DNA of 64,000 bases from contig NC_080570.1 in assembly GCF_030247185.1 (NCBI RefSeq), positions 76,499,132-76,563,131 of the forward strand. Reading direction: 5' to 3'. Numbering within the stretch: position 1 is the stretch's first letter; the number at the start of each line of letters is the position of its first letter. The DNA is from Malaya genurostris. Its lineage: Eukaryota; Arthropoda; Insecta; Diptera; Culicidae. Shown here in pieces: positions 41,332 to 53,894 of this stretch. The translations under genes and the position numbers were made by a program. Under the pieces are notes generated by a model. The model worked only from the letters and a program-made list of their open reading frames with translations, was not told where the DNA came from and ran no database searches.

Positions 41332-43333
41332 TTTTCTCGTTTTCTTGCCATTCTTATAGGCAAAGTTACTCCAAAATACTTTAATATTAATATGAACTTG
41401 TTATTAGTGCACTCTTGAAATGAATTTTCTCATTTACTTACTTTTCCTGATGTCGTGACTTACAAATTGGGAATTATGCCTTACATTGCATGATAGTAAC
41501 AAATGTGTTACGCCGGTTTTGATTCTTTTCCGAACAAAAAAGGCCATTAAATTGATGGCATGCTCGAAAAAATTTTCCCATCTGCTAATAAGATTCTTCC
41601 TTCGTTATTTCAAACTAAATGGAAATTGAAGCGCGGATGTAGCTTTATAAGAAAAGCGTAGAAAAGGTATTGCAATCGATTTTAAAATACACTTCTCATG
41701 ACTGAAAGAACCTGGGGTTCTAGCAAAATGAGAATGCGTTTATATGTGACTTTTTTTATATCCTACTGAATAATCTTAAAAGGCGAACCGAACTATTAAA
41801 AGAGTTCTTGATTCGGTTCAAACTGAATTATTGATTTAACAGAATACTGGTATTTTGGTTATGAATTAAACGTATAAAGATGGCATGCACTCTGATTTCA
41901 CCGAGAGGTTCGAAAAGTTGAAACAATCTCGAAACTCATGTGAATTCATATACGTAACGCCGTTCTTATGCCATACATTACACCGATAGGTGGATTGAAA
42001 CAGGCTGTTTCACTTTACTAACTCGATACGTGAAAAGTTTCCTACTGATCCAAACCGTGCGAAGTTACGGAAAATTATTATCTTTCGAGAACCCTACTAA
42101 CCGTTCAATTTGGTAGATTGATATGAAGAACCTAATATACATGAACGAAGGACACCTGGTGCTGGCCTTTGGATTCAAACCCAAATTCGCAAAAAATCAC
42201 ATTATTAGAAGAGAACCATTTTACCTTTCTTCGTCTTTACCCAGATGTGATATATTGCCGAGATAGATAGACTTTTTGTCATCAAGGGTTATTCATATTT
42301 TTCAATCAAAGCGTGGCGTGCCGGAAACAAAATAGGAGTCGTCGGTATGGCAAAGGTTTCACAGGATCGGACACAACCGGAAAGCTTATCCTTTCGCACG
42401 AAGGAGTTTTCTTTCCTGGATAGCAAGGTTTTCAGTGGGGTAAATGATGCTGAAAAGGAAAGTGTCGAGAACGGAGCCATTATATTCAATCAAGAAATGA
42501 TGACTGGAAGATATTGGCAATGAAAAACACCATCTAGAATATGAAGCCAAATTCAATGATATCCAATCTTGATTGTCCCTTGGAGCAAAGTATAATTTAA
42601 TTTGATGGCGGCGTTAACTGCAAGGCAGTTTGATAAATTTTTCGCTCGTAGTTCGTCCATGCTTGAGACAAAATGGTTTTTGAGAAATTGAGCTATGTTC
42701 GTGCAGCGATAGAAATACGCAGATAGTCAAATTAAATTGAATGTAAAATTTGATGCAAAGTATATTCAAGTTTATTTGCATTCAAGCTTATTTGCATATT
42801 TACAAAGTTTTTATTCAAGTTTATTTGCATATTTCACACTTAAGATGTTCAATTGTTGTGGAAATATCATATTTTTTGTGTATTAATTTTTGATTTGTAC
42901 TGCTAAAAATATTTCATTCATTAGAAATTAACGCTTCAAATTCGTTCGAACACTCAAGCATTTCGTGTCGTAACTCTGGAAGCGGAAGTCGGATTATCCC
43001 ATTTTCTCTCTATGCAATTAGTTTAACATTCAAACAGTTAACAGTACAAATGCTCCGCGCTGGTAGGATTCTTATGTCGTTTTCGCTTGATGCTAAACCT
43101 AATCCAGTTTCCGCCCTAACTACTGTCAAACGGTTTGTTTGAAGCTAGTTTTGAACCTAGTTACAATGTTGTTGAACTGAAAATCGTGTCAGTTTCGAAC
43201 CTAGTTTTTATATCCGGTTTGCTCAAACCCCCGTTGCTAAGTGCAAAACCAACACAGTTTCGTGAAAAGTGTTTGTTTTATGGAACTACCCTGGGTCAGT
43301 TTCAGTTTTTTCAAGCAAAAATGACATTACTGT
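41332..43333. other. No supported gene; one 90-codon open frame at 42251-42523 (+)
   Basis: The frame 42251-42523 (YIAEIDRLFVIKGYSYF... ending TGRYWQ) is protein-like, with a pyrimidine tract and CAG just before it (to 42244). However, an in-frame TGA lies directly after that AG, and no family is recognised. The remaining sequence is AT-rich without matches. Confidence 0.3.
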
Positions 43334-43432
43334 AAGTAGGATCGTAGCACCAGCCATGCAATGATTCTGTACGCTATGAATCGGCTGTGAAGTCTGTTAA
43401 AACTCCACAAAAGGAATACAATACCAAGGATT
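43334..43432 (+). mobile_element. SINE family B body fragment (headless)
   Basis: GTAGGATCGTAGCACCAGCC, GAATCGGCTGTGAAGTCTGT and ACAATACCAAGGATTT match the body of 63211-63427. The tRNA-like head is missing. Confidence 0.7.
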
Positions 43433-44473
43433 TTTACAAATGTTTTCTCTTCCCAATAGTCCCTAGTTAGTGAAATTTCGTAGAAACCAAAAAAACACCT
43501 ACTTTTAGGAAGTACGACGACTCATAATAATTATTTTTATATGTGTCCCGTAGCTGGTTATTTAGATGGGTATGAGCTTTAGAATTCGCATTTAGCTAAC
43601 TACCAAAAACAAGCAATTGTATCCGAAGCTTATATTACTCAACGTAAGTCAGATTCGAAAAAGTAAAAGTATGAAATTTTGAAAGTAAATATTTGCGAAA
43701 AAATTCAACCCAAACCTCCATTTACGTAATAATCAGGGGTTCGTAAATCGAATTATGACGTAAAAAAATTACGTTATTTAGAATTTTCAACGTAAAAATA
43801 GTTTTCCTTATGTATATGTTTTATTGAATATGTATAATTTTGGAACGAAAATTATCAGTATTTGCAGGAAAAGGATGCCTAAGTCGCATCAATCTCCAAG
43901 AAGGCGACTTCCGATTCATCGATATTCCTTGAAAACCCTTACAATATGAGTATTTTAGAAACGGGTTTGATGAGTAGATTTAGGAAAACGATATTTGAGG
44001 TCGTTCCAAAATCTAAGACGCCGGCTTCCGGTTAGTTTCTATTCCTTGAAAACCATTACAATTTGCGTCGATATCACTCGAATTGCTCGAATACTTTCAC
44101 AATATGAATATTTTCAAAACGGTGTACATGAGTAAGCTCTTACATTTTTGAAGCAGTAGTATAATATCTGCCGCAGATCTAAGTTATAGCCGGATTTAGC
44201 AAAAAATACTAAAATACTAATCAAATCAGCTTCAGATAATCTATACATTTTAAGCTCAACAAGTGCTCTAAACATAGCGAAATTCTTGATATGAAGAACT
44301 GGAGCAGATGGCTGTGTCAGCTTGGAACTCAGAACCACCTAAACCGTCGTTTTCCTACGTCTACTCATCAAACCCGTTCTGAAAATATCCACATTGTTAG
44401 GGTATTCAAGGAATATCAATAAACTGGAAGTCACCTCAAACACATCGTTTTCCTACATCTACTTTCAAGCAGT
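43433..44473. repeat. Diverged AAATCCAAGATGGCG-family copies (43880-44090, 44340-44440)
   Basis: TTCCTTGAAAACCCTTACAA, ATGAGTATTTTAGAAACGGG, TTTAGGAAAACGATATTTGA and ATCTAAGACGCCGGCTTCCG at 43880-44090. TCATCAAACCCGTTCTGAAA and GTATTCAAGGAATATC are in the opposite direction at 44365-44420. 43433-43880 shows nothing, and 44100-44340 has an unassigned short open frame. Confidence 0.6.
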
Positions 44474-45040
44474 TCGCTTTCACATCCATCCAAGTCAGTC
44501 GATAAAACAAAACCGCTTACATTCGGGACGGAAGAAACCAAGTACAGTATTGTGTAGTGAACAATAGAACGATCTCGAAATGAGTGAACCAAACGAACAA
44601 AAGCTACCCCCGCTACGAGAGAATACAATTATTGTTGATTTCAGGCAGTGCAAAATTCGACCTTTTATACGAGAACTTGAAAGCTTGCTTAAGGAGCAAA
44701 TGAATCTTGACATTAAACGTGTGCATTTACTTCAATGCAACAAGACCAATAATGTTGTTTACATCCAGTTTTATAAAGAGTTGGATGCAACTCAATTCGC
44801 TCAAGACAATAACAATGCGCACTATGTGGAGCATGAAAACATCAAGTACAACATATTTACCAGTGAATATGGAAGATAGTGCTATAGAAGTGCGTGTGCA
44901 TGATCTTCCCTCAAACGTCATCGATCCTTATATTCGCAAAACCATTCCATCGAAAAAGAAAAGTGGAAGAACTTCTTCCCAGTTATTCTTAATGGCGTAC
45001 GTTTGTTACACATGCGCTTGAAGAAGGCTACTTTATTCAA
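44474..45040 (+). pseudogene. Broken second copy of the ORF1-only LINE family
   Basis: The leader and ATG (44580) match 28365-28475 closely. The protein reads MSEPNEQKLPPLRENTIIVD, then a frameshift after about residue 93, and a ~20-bp deletion that removes the SQYGEIL region. The similarity stops near 45040, before the CCHC knuckle. It is a clearly older or damaged copy. It shows that the CAGTTCG..CATCCAAGTCAG start is a genuine element boundary. Confidence 0.85.
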
Positions 45041-47484
45041 CTTAATAGAATATTTTTGAGTTTAGTACCGAAAAAAATAGTTCGATGAACAAACAATTTT
45101 AGCAGCTAATTTTGTGCTAATATACAGTGCAAGATATTTTCTTCTGGAGTACGTCATAAACAACATTTTGTGGCACTCCGTAACACACAGCTCAACTAAA
45201 ACTACTTTACTATCACACTTCCCCTTTTCCACGACGATATGGTGTTTCATGCATTATCTTCTTTGCACGATTAAGGCATTTCTATTGTCTCCGCAATCAG
45301 ACACTTTCCACCTTCAGCTTGATTAGAGCTATTGTTCTGGCTACTGATTCTTTCGCCGGGCAACGTCTGGTGCGAGATTGTTCGAAAGCATCTGAGGTGT
45401 GCCCCAGGAAGTGATGAAAATAATGGACATAAGCACCCGGAGGAGTATCTTTATCGACAATAACGATGTTGCTGATGACGCGTAGAGAGTAAATGAAAAT
45501 AGGGGATGCGACAGGTTAATATTGGGGGGATAAAATTATGTGACTACATGTACGACGTTAGAAATTTCACTGACTGATATGGGCGTGATTTCAGTCGCTC
45601 TAGCAGATGATCTAAAATGATGAATCTAAATATTTAAGGTTCTTCACTGTTGTTATGGTATACCATGTAAGATTTCAGAAACAAAATTCTAACAAATATG
45701 GCTCAAAATTGGGAACAAGTAAAAAAATGTTCTCCCCATGGTTTCGAAATTGTGGTAATGTTTCCAAAAAAGTTAGTCATTAGTTGTGTATTCATATAGA
45801 TATCAAAAAAATCTCTATGCTTGTCTGCAATATACGCATTGTTTGCAATGTGTCCCAAATCCAATCGCAGCAAATGATGCGTAGCCACGGGGAAGGTGTT
45901 GTTGCTGTTATCGCCCATTTAGATAGTTGAATTCATATCTCACAAATACATTAAATTAAGGACATCTCATTCCACATGAATAACATAAAACACCAGGATT
46001 AATTATGACCCAACGTGTAGTTCATTACCTTACAAAAGTATAAGAGGCGAGACCGTATTCTTGGTATCAGACCCCGATCTGTAGCTACATAATAGTAGAC
46101 TCCAGGCCGTACTGGTGATGTGCCTCTTCTCTCTCTATCTCTCTGTGCATGATAGTTAATTAGTCTTCCTTTCGGATTTGCCGTATTTCATTTTGTCTTG
46201 CTCTCTCACTCGCACTCAAGTGCCCAGTCATGTCGCGTAGGAGCATCTAGCTGACAGTGACAACATTAATCTGACACTAGGAAAGTTTCACTGCAGGACC
46301 CGATAAACAAAAACTGGGTTACATGAACCCAGACACTATGTAAAATAACCAACCTCTACATTCATATGGCAGCATAATGTTTTCCCTGCCAGATACTGGG
46401 ACTGGAACCGAGACTGCGAACGACCAGCCCCCGTATGCCGTCAGGAAGCTTTAGTATCACTTTCTCTTCTCATAAATTTTATCCTAGAAACCTCTTGTGA
46501 CGACGATGACATACGAGGCGATGATCTTCATGGCAAATAATGGCAGTAAAATGAAACGGCAACCAGCACCTACAAAGCCGGTTTGTCGCTAGTAAATCTC
46601 CTGGGGCAGACCGAAGATTTCCGGGTTAATAATAATTGCAGGGTAGGTAAGTGTAGTGGCGCGGTTGGTATTGTCTTTAGTCCATAACAGAATAGTGTTT
46701 GTTTGTAATATCAATCGGATAAATAAACAAAACTTTGGATCCGAAATATATTTTAGTGAAATAGAAAACACTCACTATTTCAGTGCAAACTTTCACTAAT
46801 TGACGAACGATGCCATTTCATATATTCAACGGTATCCATTAATTGTAGATTATCAACTCGTGTCGAAGGCCAACTGGGCTGCAGGTGGTTTGGTTTTCAA
46901 TTTTACCTAAGCAATTTCATGCAATTCATTGTTTATTTTTCCGAATTGGGCATGAATTGGTTCAACAATATATTTCAGCATACAGTATAAACGAAGTAAA
47001 CAATTTTTTACACAATCAGCAGTATTTAGGCATACTATATTTTTTTAATATTTGGGGAATTTTAATTTTACTATTCAGCAGGAAACAGGTATTAAAAACT
47101 CAAATCTGGAATGTTTTCGTAACACTGAATATCACTTTGAAGGCTATGAACTCGGAATAGCTCTTGGATAAAGAACAGAACGAAATAGACGATATAGAGT
47201 TATTCTTTATGGCCCCGAGATCTCGACTATACTGTCAGAGGCTCAACGCATCGGAATTTTTCGAAAAGAATGGACTTCAAACCGTCTATGGCGGAGTTTA
47301 GATGGTGTATGAATTACAAATTTCTTCGGCTGCTGGAGGTTAACAAATATTAGATGAATACGAAGGGTTAGGAATGTAATTGGGATGCCGAACTACAACT
47401 CAGAGAAAAGAATGTTTGAATCGGATCACGAAAAAGAACAGCACAGCGGACAAGGTAAATCGATCTAGTGTAGGAAAATTAATT
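45041..47484. other. No supported gene
   Basis: AT-rich. 46090-46260 is CT-rich (CTCTTCTCTCTCTATCTCTC). At 46390-46440 a minus-strand GGTTCCAGTCCC occurs in a SINE-like box B setting, without a recognisable head. The 91-codon frame 46885-47160 has a hydrophobic stretch but no motif. Confidence 0.35.
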
Positions 47485-47785
47485 TAGTATTGATGCATCA
47501 GTCGGTGTTGAACAGTCGTTCGCACCGCACGCGTATAGCTCTTGGCTCCTGGAATTTTTTTCTGGCTACCTAGAGTTTCATTGATTCAAGGCTTCAGTCT
47601 TTTTCAAGACTACCTGAATCACTAACTAAGTGACTAAGTGATACAAAGAGTGATATTAGAGTGACTAAGTGATACAAAGAGTGATATTAGAGTGACTAAG
47701 AAATTAATCAGCCTTTTTTAAGGCTAGCTAGGAGTCTAATCGAAGACTAATTTAGCCTAGTTAATTTTTTTTTTAAATTTCAAAA

Positions 47786-49307
47786 ATGCCTGCGTCCAAC
47801 CGGAAAGGCAACAAGCCTAAGGCTAAAAATAATTCAATACGGAATAAATCACAATCCGCTATTCAACATTTTTCTAATAACATTCACGATATTATAGAAT
47901 CTGAATGTAAAAATAAAAGACAACGGACGGATTTCCCTTCCGCTGATCCTATGCCGTCTAACAATATTTACGAGATTCTTCCTGAATCCGATTGTAGCGA
48001 CATAGAAGAAAATTCTTCAAAAATTCCCAAAATGGACGCTTGTCGTTCTGGGAAGAAACATCAATCTATGCCACCAGTGACGGTGATGATTTCCGACTTC
48101 AAAGCATTCCGTACTGAGCTTTCTACTTTTCTCCCGGAAGTAAAAGTCTCATTTCAAATCGGACGAAGAGGAGAATGTCGAGTCTTGGTGGATGGATTGG
48201 AAGATTACGAACGTCTTATTCGATATTTGACCGAGAAACTTCATAAATTTTATTCATATGATATAAAATCAGACAGACCCTTCAAGGCTGTCTTGAAAGG
48301 ATTATCAAATGATCTAAGTATTGATGAAATTAAAAATGAACTAAAAGAATTGCTTGGTTTTGCCCCTTCCCAAGTAATACTTATGAAAAAAAAAGAGCGA
48401 ATGGTACTTCTAAACCACGCTCTGGAATTTCCCATGAACTTTACCTAATACACTTCAATGATGTAAACAATTTGAAAACTTTAGAAAAAGTACGTTTCAT
48501 TTCCCACATTAAAATTAATTGGGAACATTATAAACGGCATAATCGTATTGCAAACTTAACGCAATCTCGTCGTTGCCAAGGCTTCGGTCATGGAACCAAA
48601 AATTGTCATATGGATATACGGTGTTTGAATTGTGGTAAATCGCATTCGAAAGACGTTTGTCCAGTGAATGAAACCACTGATAAATTTTCATGTTCAAATT
48701 GCAATGGAAATCATAAATCCAATTATTTGAAATGTCCTGTCAGGGAAAAAATTTTAAACGCTCGTTCGCTTAGACAACAAGTCAAATCAACGACCTTAAA
48801 TTTACAGAACATGCCTGAAAATCAAAAGGCCGTTACAAATGCCACGCCTAATTCTTCTAAGGCACCTATTTCTTCGAATTTAAAACAAAAAACAGGTCGC
48901 CTGCCAATTCGTCTTCTAACGAAAACAATTTATTGACAGGTAGATCGACCTCGTCATCATCTTCTTCTAATGTCAGTTATGCTGGTATATTAGGTAGAAA
49001 ACTACCACCTATTTCTTCTAATGTAAATAATTCTAACGAAAACAATTTATTAATAGGTAGACCGGCCAAATCACCTTCTTCTAATGGCAGTCTACCTACC
49101 AATATTCCTTCAATGCCATTCGCTTCTTTAAATGAAGTCGATTTAGGCGATATAACTGAAAATAAAATGATCTACCTACAAGATCAACTTTTTCAAATGA
49201 TCATCCAAATGAATTCGACTTCATCTCTGTTTGAAGCATTTCAAATCGGATGGCAATTTGCAAATAATATTAAAATGAATTTAAAATTTAACAGTGATGT
49301 TAAATAA
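47786..49307 (+). pseudogene. Juan-like ORF1 (gag-like, zinc knuckles), two frameshifts
   Basis: The ATG at 47786 starts MPASNRKGNKPKAKN, a basic N-terminus. The first frame ends at 48448. The second (48472-48936) carries three knuckle-type motifs: RCQGFGHGTKNCH, CLNCGKSHSKDVC and CSNCNGNHKSNYLKC. Before them, RPFKAVLKGLSNDLSIDEIK (about 48278-48340) matches the domain that normally precedes these knuckles in Jockey ORF1. The third frame (48933-49307) holds a Ser/Asn-rich linker with a short duplicated segment (NENNLL.GR..SSS) and a C-terminal helix. Shifts lie near 48445 and 48910. The role is RNA binding and ribonucleoprotein formation. Confidence 0.9.
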
Positions 49308-51927
49308 ATATTTGAATATTTTAAATTGGAATGCTCGATCTTTGAAATCGAGTGAAGATGAATTTTATAATTTTCTCGAAGTTCACAAAATCCATATTGC
49401 CATTGTGACAGAAACTTTTCTTAAACCAAATGTCAAATTGAAAAGTAATCCACATTATGTGGTTCATCGATTTGACAGGTTTACTGGAATGGGTGGTGGA
49501 GTTGCCATTTTTGTCCAACGGCAAATTGAACATCGAATTTTACCTTCTTTCAATACTAAAGTTATTGAAAGCTTGGGAATCGAAGTTGAAACCATTCATG
49601 GAATTTATTTCATTGCTGGAGCATATTTGCCATTCCAATGCACCGGCGAACAATTAAATTTCTTTAAAGGCGATTTGCAAAAACTTACAAGATATCGATC
49701 GAAATTTTTCGTAATAGGGAACTTAAATGCTAAGCATGTCCAGTGGAATTGTAGGCAAAATAACAGTAATGGTAAAATACTTCATAATCAACTCTCAGCT
49801 GGTTACTTCACAGTTCTTCATCCCAGTAATCCGACTTGTTTCTCTTCAGTGAAAAACCCGTCTACAATTGATCTGGTTCTAACAGATCAAAGTCACATTT
49901 GTAGTGAACCGATTACACATGCTGACTTTGACTCAGATCATCTTCCAGTAACATTCAGACTTTCCAACGAAGCTATAATTAATCCAATTAGTTCTATTTT
50001 CAACTATCATAGAGCTAATTGGTTGGATTACAGATCTCACATTGAAAATCATGTGGATCATGAAACTATTTTAGAAAATTCTGCGGACATCGACACAGCA
50101 ATTGATAATTTGAATCATTATATTATCGAAGCTAGAAATCTTTCAGTTCCCAAAGCTCAAACTAAATTAAATTCTCCTATCATCGATGACAATCTTCAAC
50201 TGCTCATTCGGTTGAAGAATGTTCGTCGACGACAATATCAACGTTTTCGTGATCCTGCTATGAAAAACATAGTCAAGGATTTACAAAAAGAAATTAAACA
50301 TAGATTTACTCTTTGAAAGAAGTTGAACAAATTGTACCATATTCTAAACCCTTCTGGAAACTTTCTAAGGTTCTTAAGAAACCTCAGAAACGAATTCCCG
50401 CTGTCAAGGAAGGAAATCAAATACTTCTTACAAATGACGAAAAAGCTCAAAAACTTGCTCAGCAGTTCGAGAGTGTCTACAATTTTAATTTGAACGTTAT
50501 GAGTCCTATTGAAAATGAAGTCTCACTGAAATATGATCATATTTCAACCCAAGTGTTATCACACGATGACATTATTGAGACGAATTTTGATGAAATTAAA
50601 TCAATTATTAGGAAACTCAAAAACATGAAGGCTCCTGGTAATGATGGAATTTTTAATATTCTTATTAAAAATCTTCCCGATGTTGCCTTGAGACTCCTGG
50701 TTAAAATTTTCAACAAGTGTTTTTCATTAGCTTACTTCCCAAAAAGATGGAAAAACGCTAAAGTAATTCCTATCCTGAAACCTGATAAAAACCCAGCAGA
50801 AACATCAAGTTATCGACCAATTAGCTTACTTTCTTCTATCAGTAAACTTTTTGAAAAAATTATCTTGTTGAGAATGATGACTCATATAAATGAGAATTCA
50901 ATTTTTTTACCAGAGCAGTTTGGATTTCGTCATGAACATTCAACTACTCATCAACTTGTCAGAGTAACGAACATGATAAAATCAAATAAATCTTCTGGGT
51001 TATCCACTGGAGTTGCTCTTCTAGACATAGAAAAAGCATTCGAGTGTTTGGCACAAAGGTTTAATAGCAAAAATGTCTGATTTCCAGTTTCCTATTTATT
51101 TGATCAAAATGATTCAAAATTATTTAACTGATCGTACTCTTCAGGTTAGCTATCAGAATTGTAAATCTGAATTGCTACCCGTACGAGCCGGTGTTCCGCA
51201 GGGTTCGAGTGTAGCTCCAATCTTGTATAATATTTTCACTTCTGATCTTCCAAATCTACCCGTTGGTTGTCAGAAATTGCTATTCTGTGACGACACAAGT
51301 CTGTTAGTTACAGGTAGAAATCTAAGAGTGATCTGCAGTCGCCTACAAAGAAGTTTAAATATTTTCAGTGATTATCTGTCAAAATGGAAAATTAAACCAA
51401 ATGCAGCAAAAACGCAATTAATTATCTTTCCTCATAAGCCAAGAGCTTTATTTCTTAAACCAAACAATAATCACATTCTCAAATTGAATGGCTTGGAATT
51501 GACATGGTCTGATCAAGCTAAATACTTAGGTTTAACGTATGACAAAAAACTCACTTTCAAGGATCACATTGAAGGAATCCAGGCAAAGTGTAATAAATAT
51601 ATTAAATGTTTATATCCTCTTATAAACAGAAATTCTAAGCTCTGTCTAAAAAACAAATTGTTAATTTATAAACAAATTTTCAGACCAGCCATGCTTTATG
51701 CGGTACCAATTTGGTCAAGTTGTTGTTCCACCAGGAAGAAAACGCTTCAAAGGATTCAGAATAAAATTCTGAAAATGATTTTGAAGCGTCCTCCCTGGTT
51801 TAGTACAAATGAGTTACACAGACTCACAAATATAGAACCATTAGATGTAATGTCACATAATATTATAAGCAAATTCCGACAAAAATCGATGCAATCTTCA
51901 ATTGAATCGATTCGCTCTCTGTATTAG
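49294..51927 (+). pseudogene. Juan-like ORF2 (AP endonuclease and reverse transcriptase), two frameshifts
   Basis: 49294-50316 is endonuclease: LNWNARSLKSSEDEF, VTETFLKPNVKL, GGGVAIFVQRQI, VIGNLNAKHVQWN (GNLNAKH where GDFNAKH is usual), NPSTIDLVLTD and DFDSDHLPV with the final His. A shift near 50313 leads to 50313-51080 (MKAPGNDGIF, SYRPISLLSSISKLFEK, LLDIEKAFE). A 2-base loss near 51045 leads to 51073-51927 (AGVPQGSSVAPILYNIF, LLFCDDTSLL). The catalytic block reads CDD instead of the usual ADD. There is no RNase H, as normal for Jockey. Confidence 0.92.
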
Positions 51928-52172
51928 TTAGTAAGTTAGTATATAAGTTCCTTTTCCTCATTACACAATACAAGTAGGTTTAGAATTTTCCCTACACAAA
52001 AATCTCAGAATTGCGGAAGCAAATAATGTCCTCATGGTAATAACCAAATCATATATATAATAGGGCTGAAAAGTCACCACTTGTGGCTGAACACCCAATT
52101 TGAATCTTAATAATTTAATTTTAACTCATATTCCAATAAATAATTATTAAAAAAAAAATAGTATTGATGCAT

Positions 52173-52914
52173 AGGATGGTTACCGACGAACGGTCATAAA
52201 ACGAGTTATTTAGATACGCATAATTGATGCAACTAGGAACATCACAGGAATTTACGACCAAACAATTTGAGCTTCACAGATCCTTGGTTTCCGGTTTCGA
52301 AAGTAACAGTAATTGTGATAAAAGAACTGTAAAATAAAGCGATCCAGAAGATAGGATTTGCAGTCCAATATACAGTCTGCTATTGCAATGTCTAGGTAAG
52401 AATATAGCTTTCATCTAAGGTTTAAAGCCACATTGAGACTACAATTGAGCTACGAACGATCATGAAATGCCATCACAATTTGATTACCCATTGCGCTACC
52501 ATTCTTATTATTTAATTCAATTTAATTTGGCTAAATATATGTTTTATTATGTACACATGAAAGCTTAAGAAGTAATTTTATAAATCAAAAGCAATATCCG
52601 TCACACTCAAAGGTAGCCAATTCATTCGAGTTATGTATAATGATTGGGAGACTTCATACTAATCATATTTTTGCAGCAGATATTTTAAATTTCTAGATAA
52701 GATCTGATTATTGAAGCATTTAGCTTTCCAGTATTAATTTCTGGAATGATTTCTCAACACTTTCAGTGTGTGAAATGACTCTCATGTCAGTAAAGTGAAG
52801 AAAGACGATATCCTTCCTCTAGAGACTGATAAATGAAGTATAAAAAGGTGGGTGGGTAATGTCATGACACATAACAGGACGACGTGAATACGAGTAGAAT
52901 GGATGGTTCAGTTT
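52173..52914. other. No gene seen
   Basis: AT-rich DNA to the right of the Juan-like element's target duplication. GGGTGGGTAATGTCATGACA near 52849 recurs in similar form near 58460 (GGCGGGTAAGTAATGTCACA), a trace of an unnamed shared repeat. Confidence 0.4.
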
Positions 52915-53605
52915 CTACGATGTTGAAGAATCTGAATTCTAGACTCAGAATTCTGAAAGCCAAAAGCTAGGACTGAATTCTGGACCTGAACTCTGAAACT
53001 GGATTTTGATGCTAGATTCTGGAACTGAACTCTGGTACTGGATTGTTAAACCGATCACTGAACATGTGTTTTGGAACCGTGTTCGAGAACAGGATTCCGG
53101 CTCGACACTTAATTCTTATTCATTCTTAGAATCCAGATCTAGAAGAAGTTCAAAAACCTTCAGAAACTAGTTCCTAAAATCAGTTCCGGTAGAATCTAGA
53201 CTTCTAGAATTATGGAAATGGCTTCTGGACCCGAATTCTGGAACTGAATTTTGAATCTGGTATTTTGGAATGCAGCTTAGAACTGAATTCTGGAAATATA
53301 ATTAAATTTGAGAGTACCAAAACTTCGGGCTCAGAACCCAGTTTCAGGATTCGAAACCTGAATCCTGAAACTACATTTCAGACCGCAATTCAGTTCTAAA
53401 TTCGGTTCTGAACCTCAATTCCAGTTCCAGCATTCAATTTCAAAATTCAGTTCTAACTCCCAGTTCTAGAAGCAAGATCCTGATCTCATTTCTAGATTTC
53501 AAAACCCAGGACTAAAATAAATTCGGTCTTGGATTCTGAAACTGAGCTTCAGAACATGACTATAATTGGATTCTAGCACTGAATTCTGGTCTAAAGTGAA
53601 CGAAT
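52915..53605. repeat. Degenerate ~12-bp minisatellite that reverses strand in its middle
   Basis: The left half (to about 53290) is built from variants of CTGAATTCTGGAA, for example GAATTCTGGACCTGAACTCTG and TTCTGGAACTGAA. From about 53330 to 53520 the same motif appears reversed (CAGTTCCAG, ATTCAGTTCTAAATTC, AATTCCAGTTCC). A short return of the first orientation follows (GGATTCTGAAACTGAG, 53532 on). The two halves could pair as a long imperfect hairpin. A short relative is at 59127-59176. It is non-coding. Confidence 0.8.
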
Positions 53606-53894
53606 CAACGCAGGCAAGAAAGAACAAAACATAAAATTTATACTTTCTTTACCAAGTACACATTCTAGAAAATTTCAATTTCGAGTCGTTAGTACTTACC
53701 TTACCTAACAGATATAGGCCTGGGGTGTCCTTTGCTGTATCAAGAATACGTCTCCACATAACTCGGCCCATGGCTGCTCGTCGCCAGCCGCTCAAGGCAC
53801 GGATGCTTCTGAGGTCACCCTCCACTTGATCGATCCACCTTGCTCGCTGCGCTCCTCTTCTTCTTGTACCAGTCGGATTAGATTAGAACCATTT

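Larger units (their letters stand above)
47499..52158 (+). mobile_element. Full-length Juan/Jockey-type LINE with 14-bp target duplication
   Basis: It starts CAGTCGGTGTTGAACAGTCG at 47499 and ends in poly A at 52158, 4660 bp. TAGTATTGATGCAT flanks it at 47485-47498 and 52159-52172. The leader contains a direct duplication (TGACTAAGTGATACAAAGAG twice, 47630-47700). ORF1 (47786-49307) and ORF2 (49294-51927) overlap by 14 bp, the usual Jockey arrangement. Both ORFs carry frameshifts. The length and the strong resemblance of the endonuclease to Juan-A of Aedes (from memory) support a Juan-like assignment. Confidence 0.93.

Noticed and set aside
42251..42523. 90-codon open frame after a good pyrimidine tract and CAG
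   Set aside because: An in-frame TGA follows directly after the AG, so this acceptor cannot join it to an upstream coding exon. No family was recognised.
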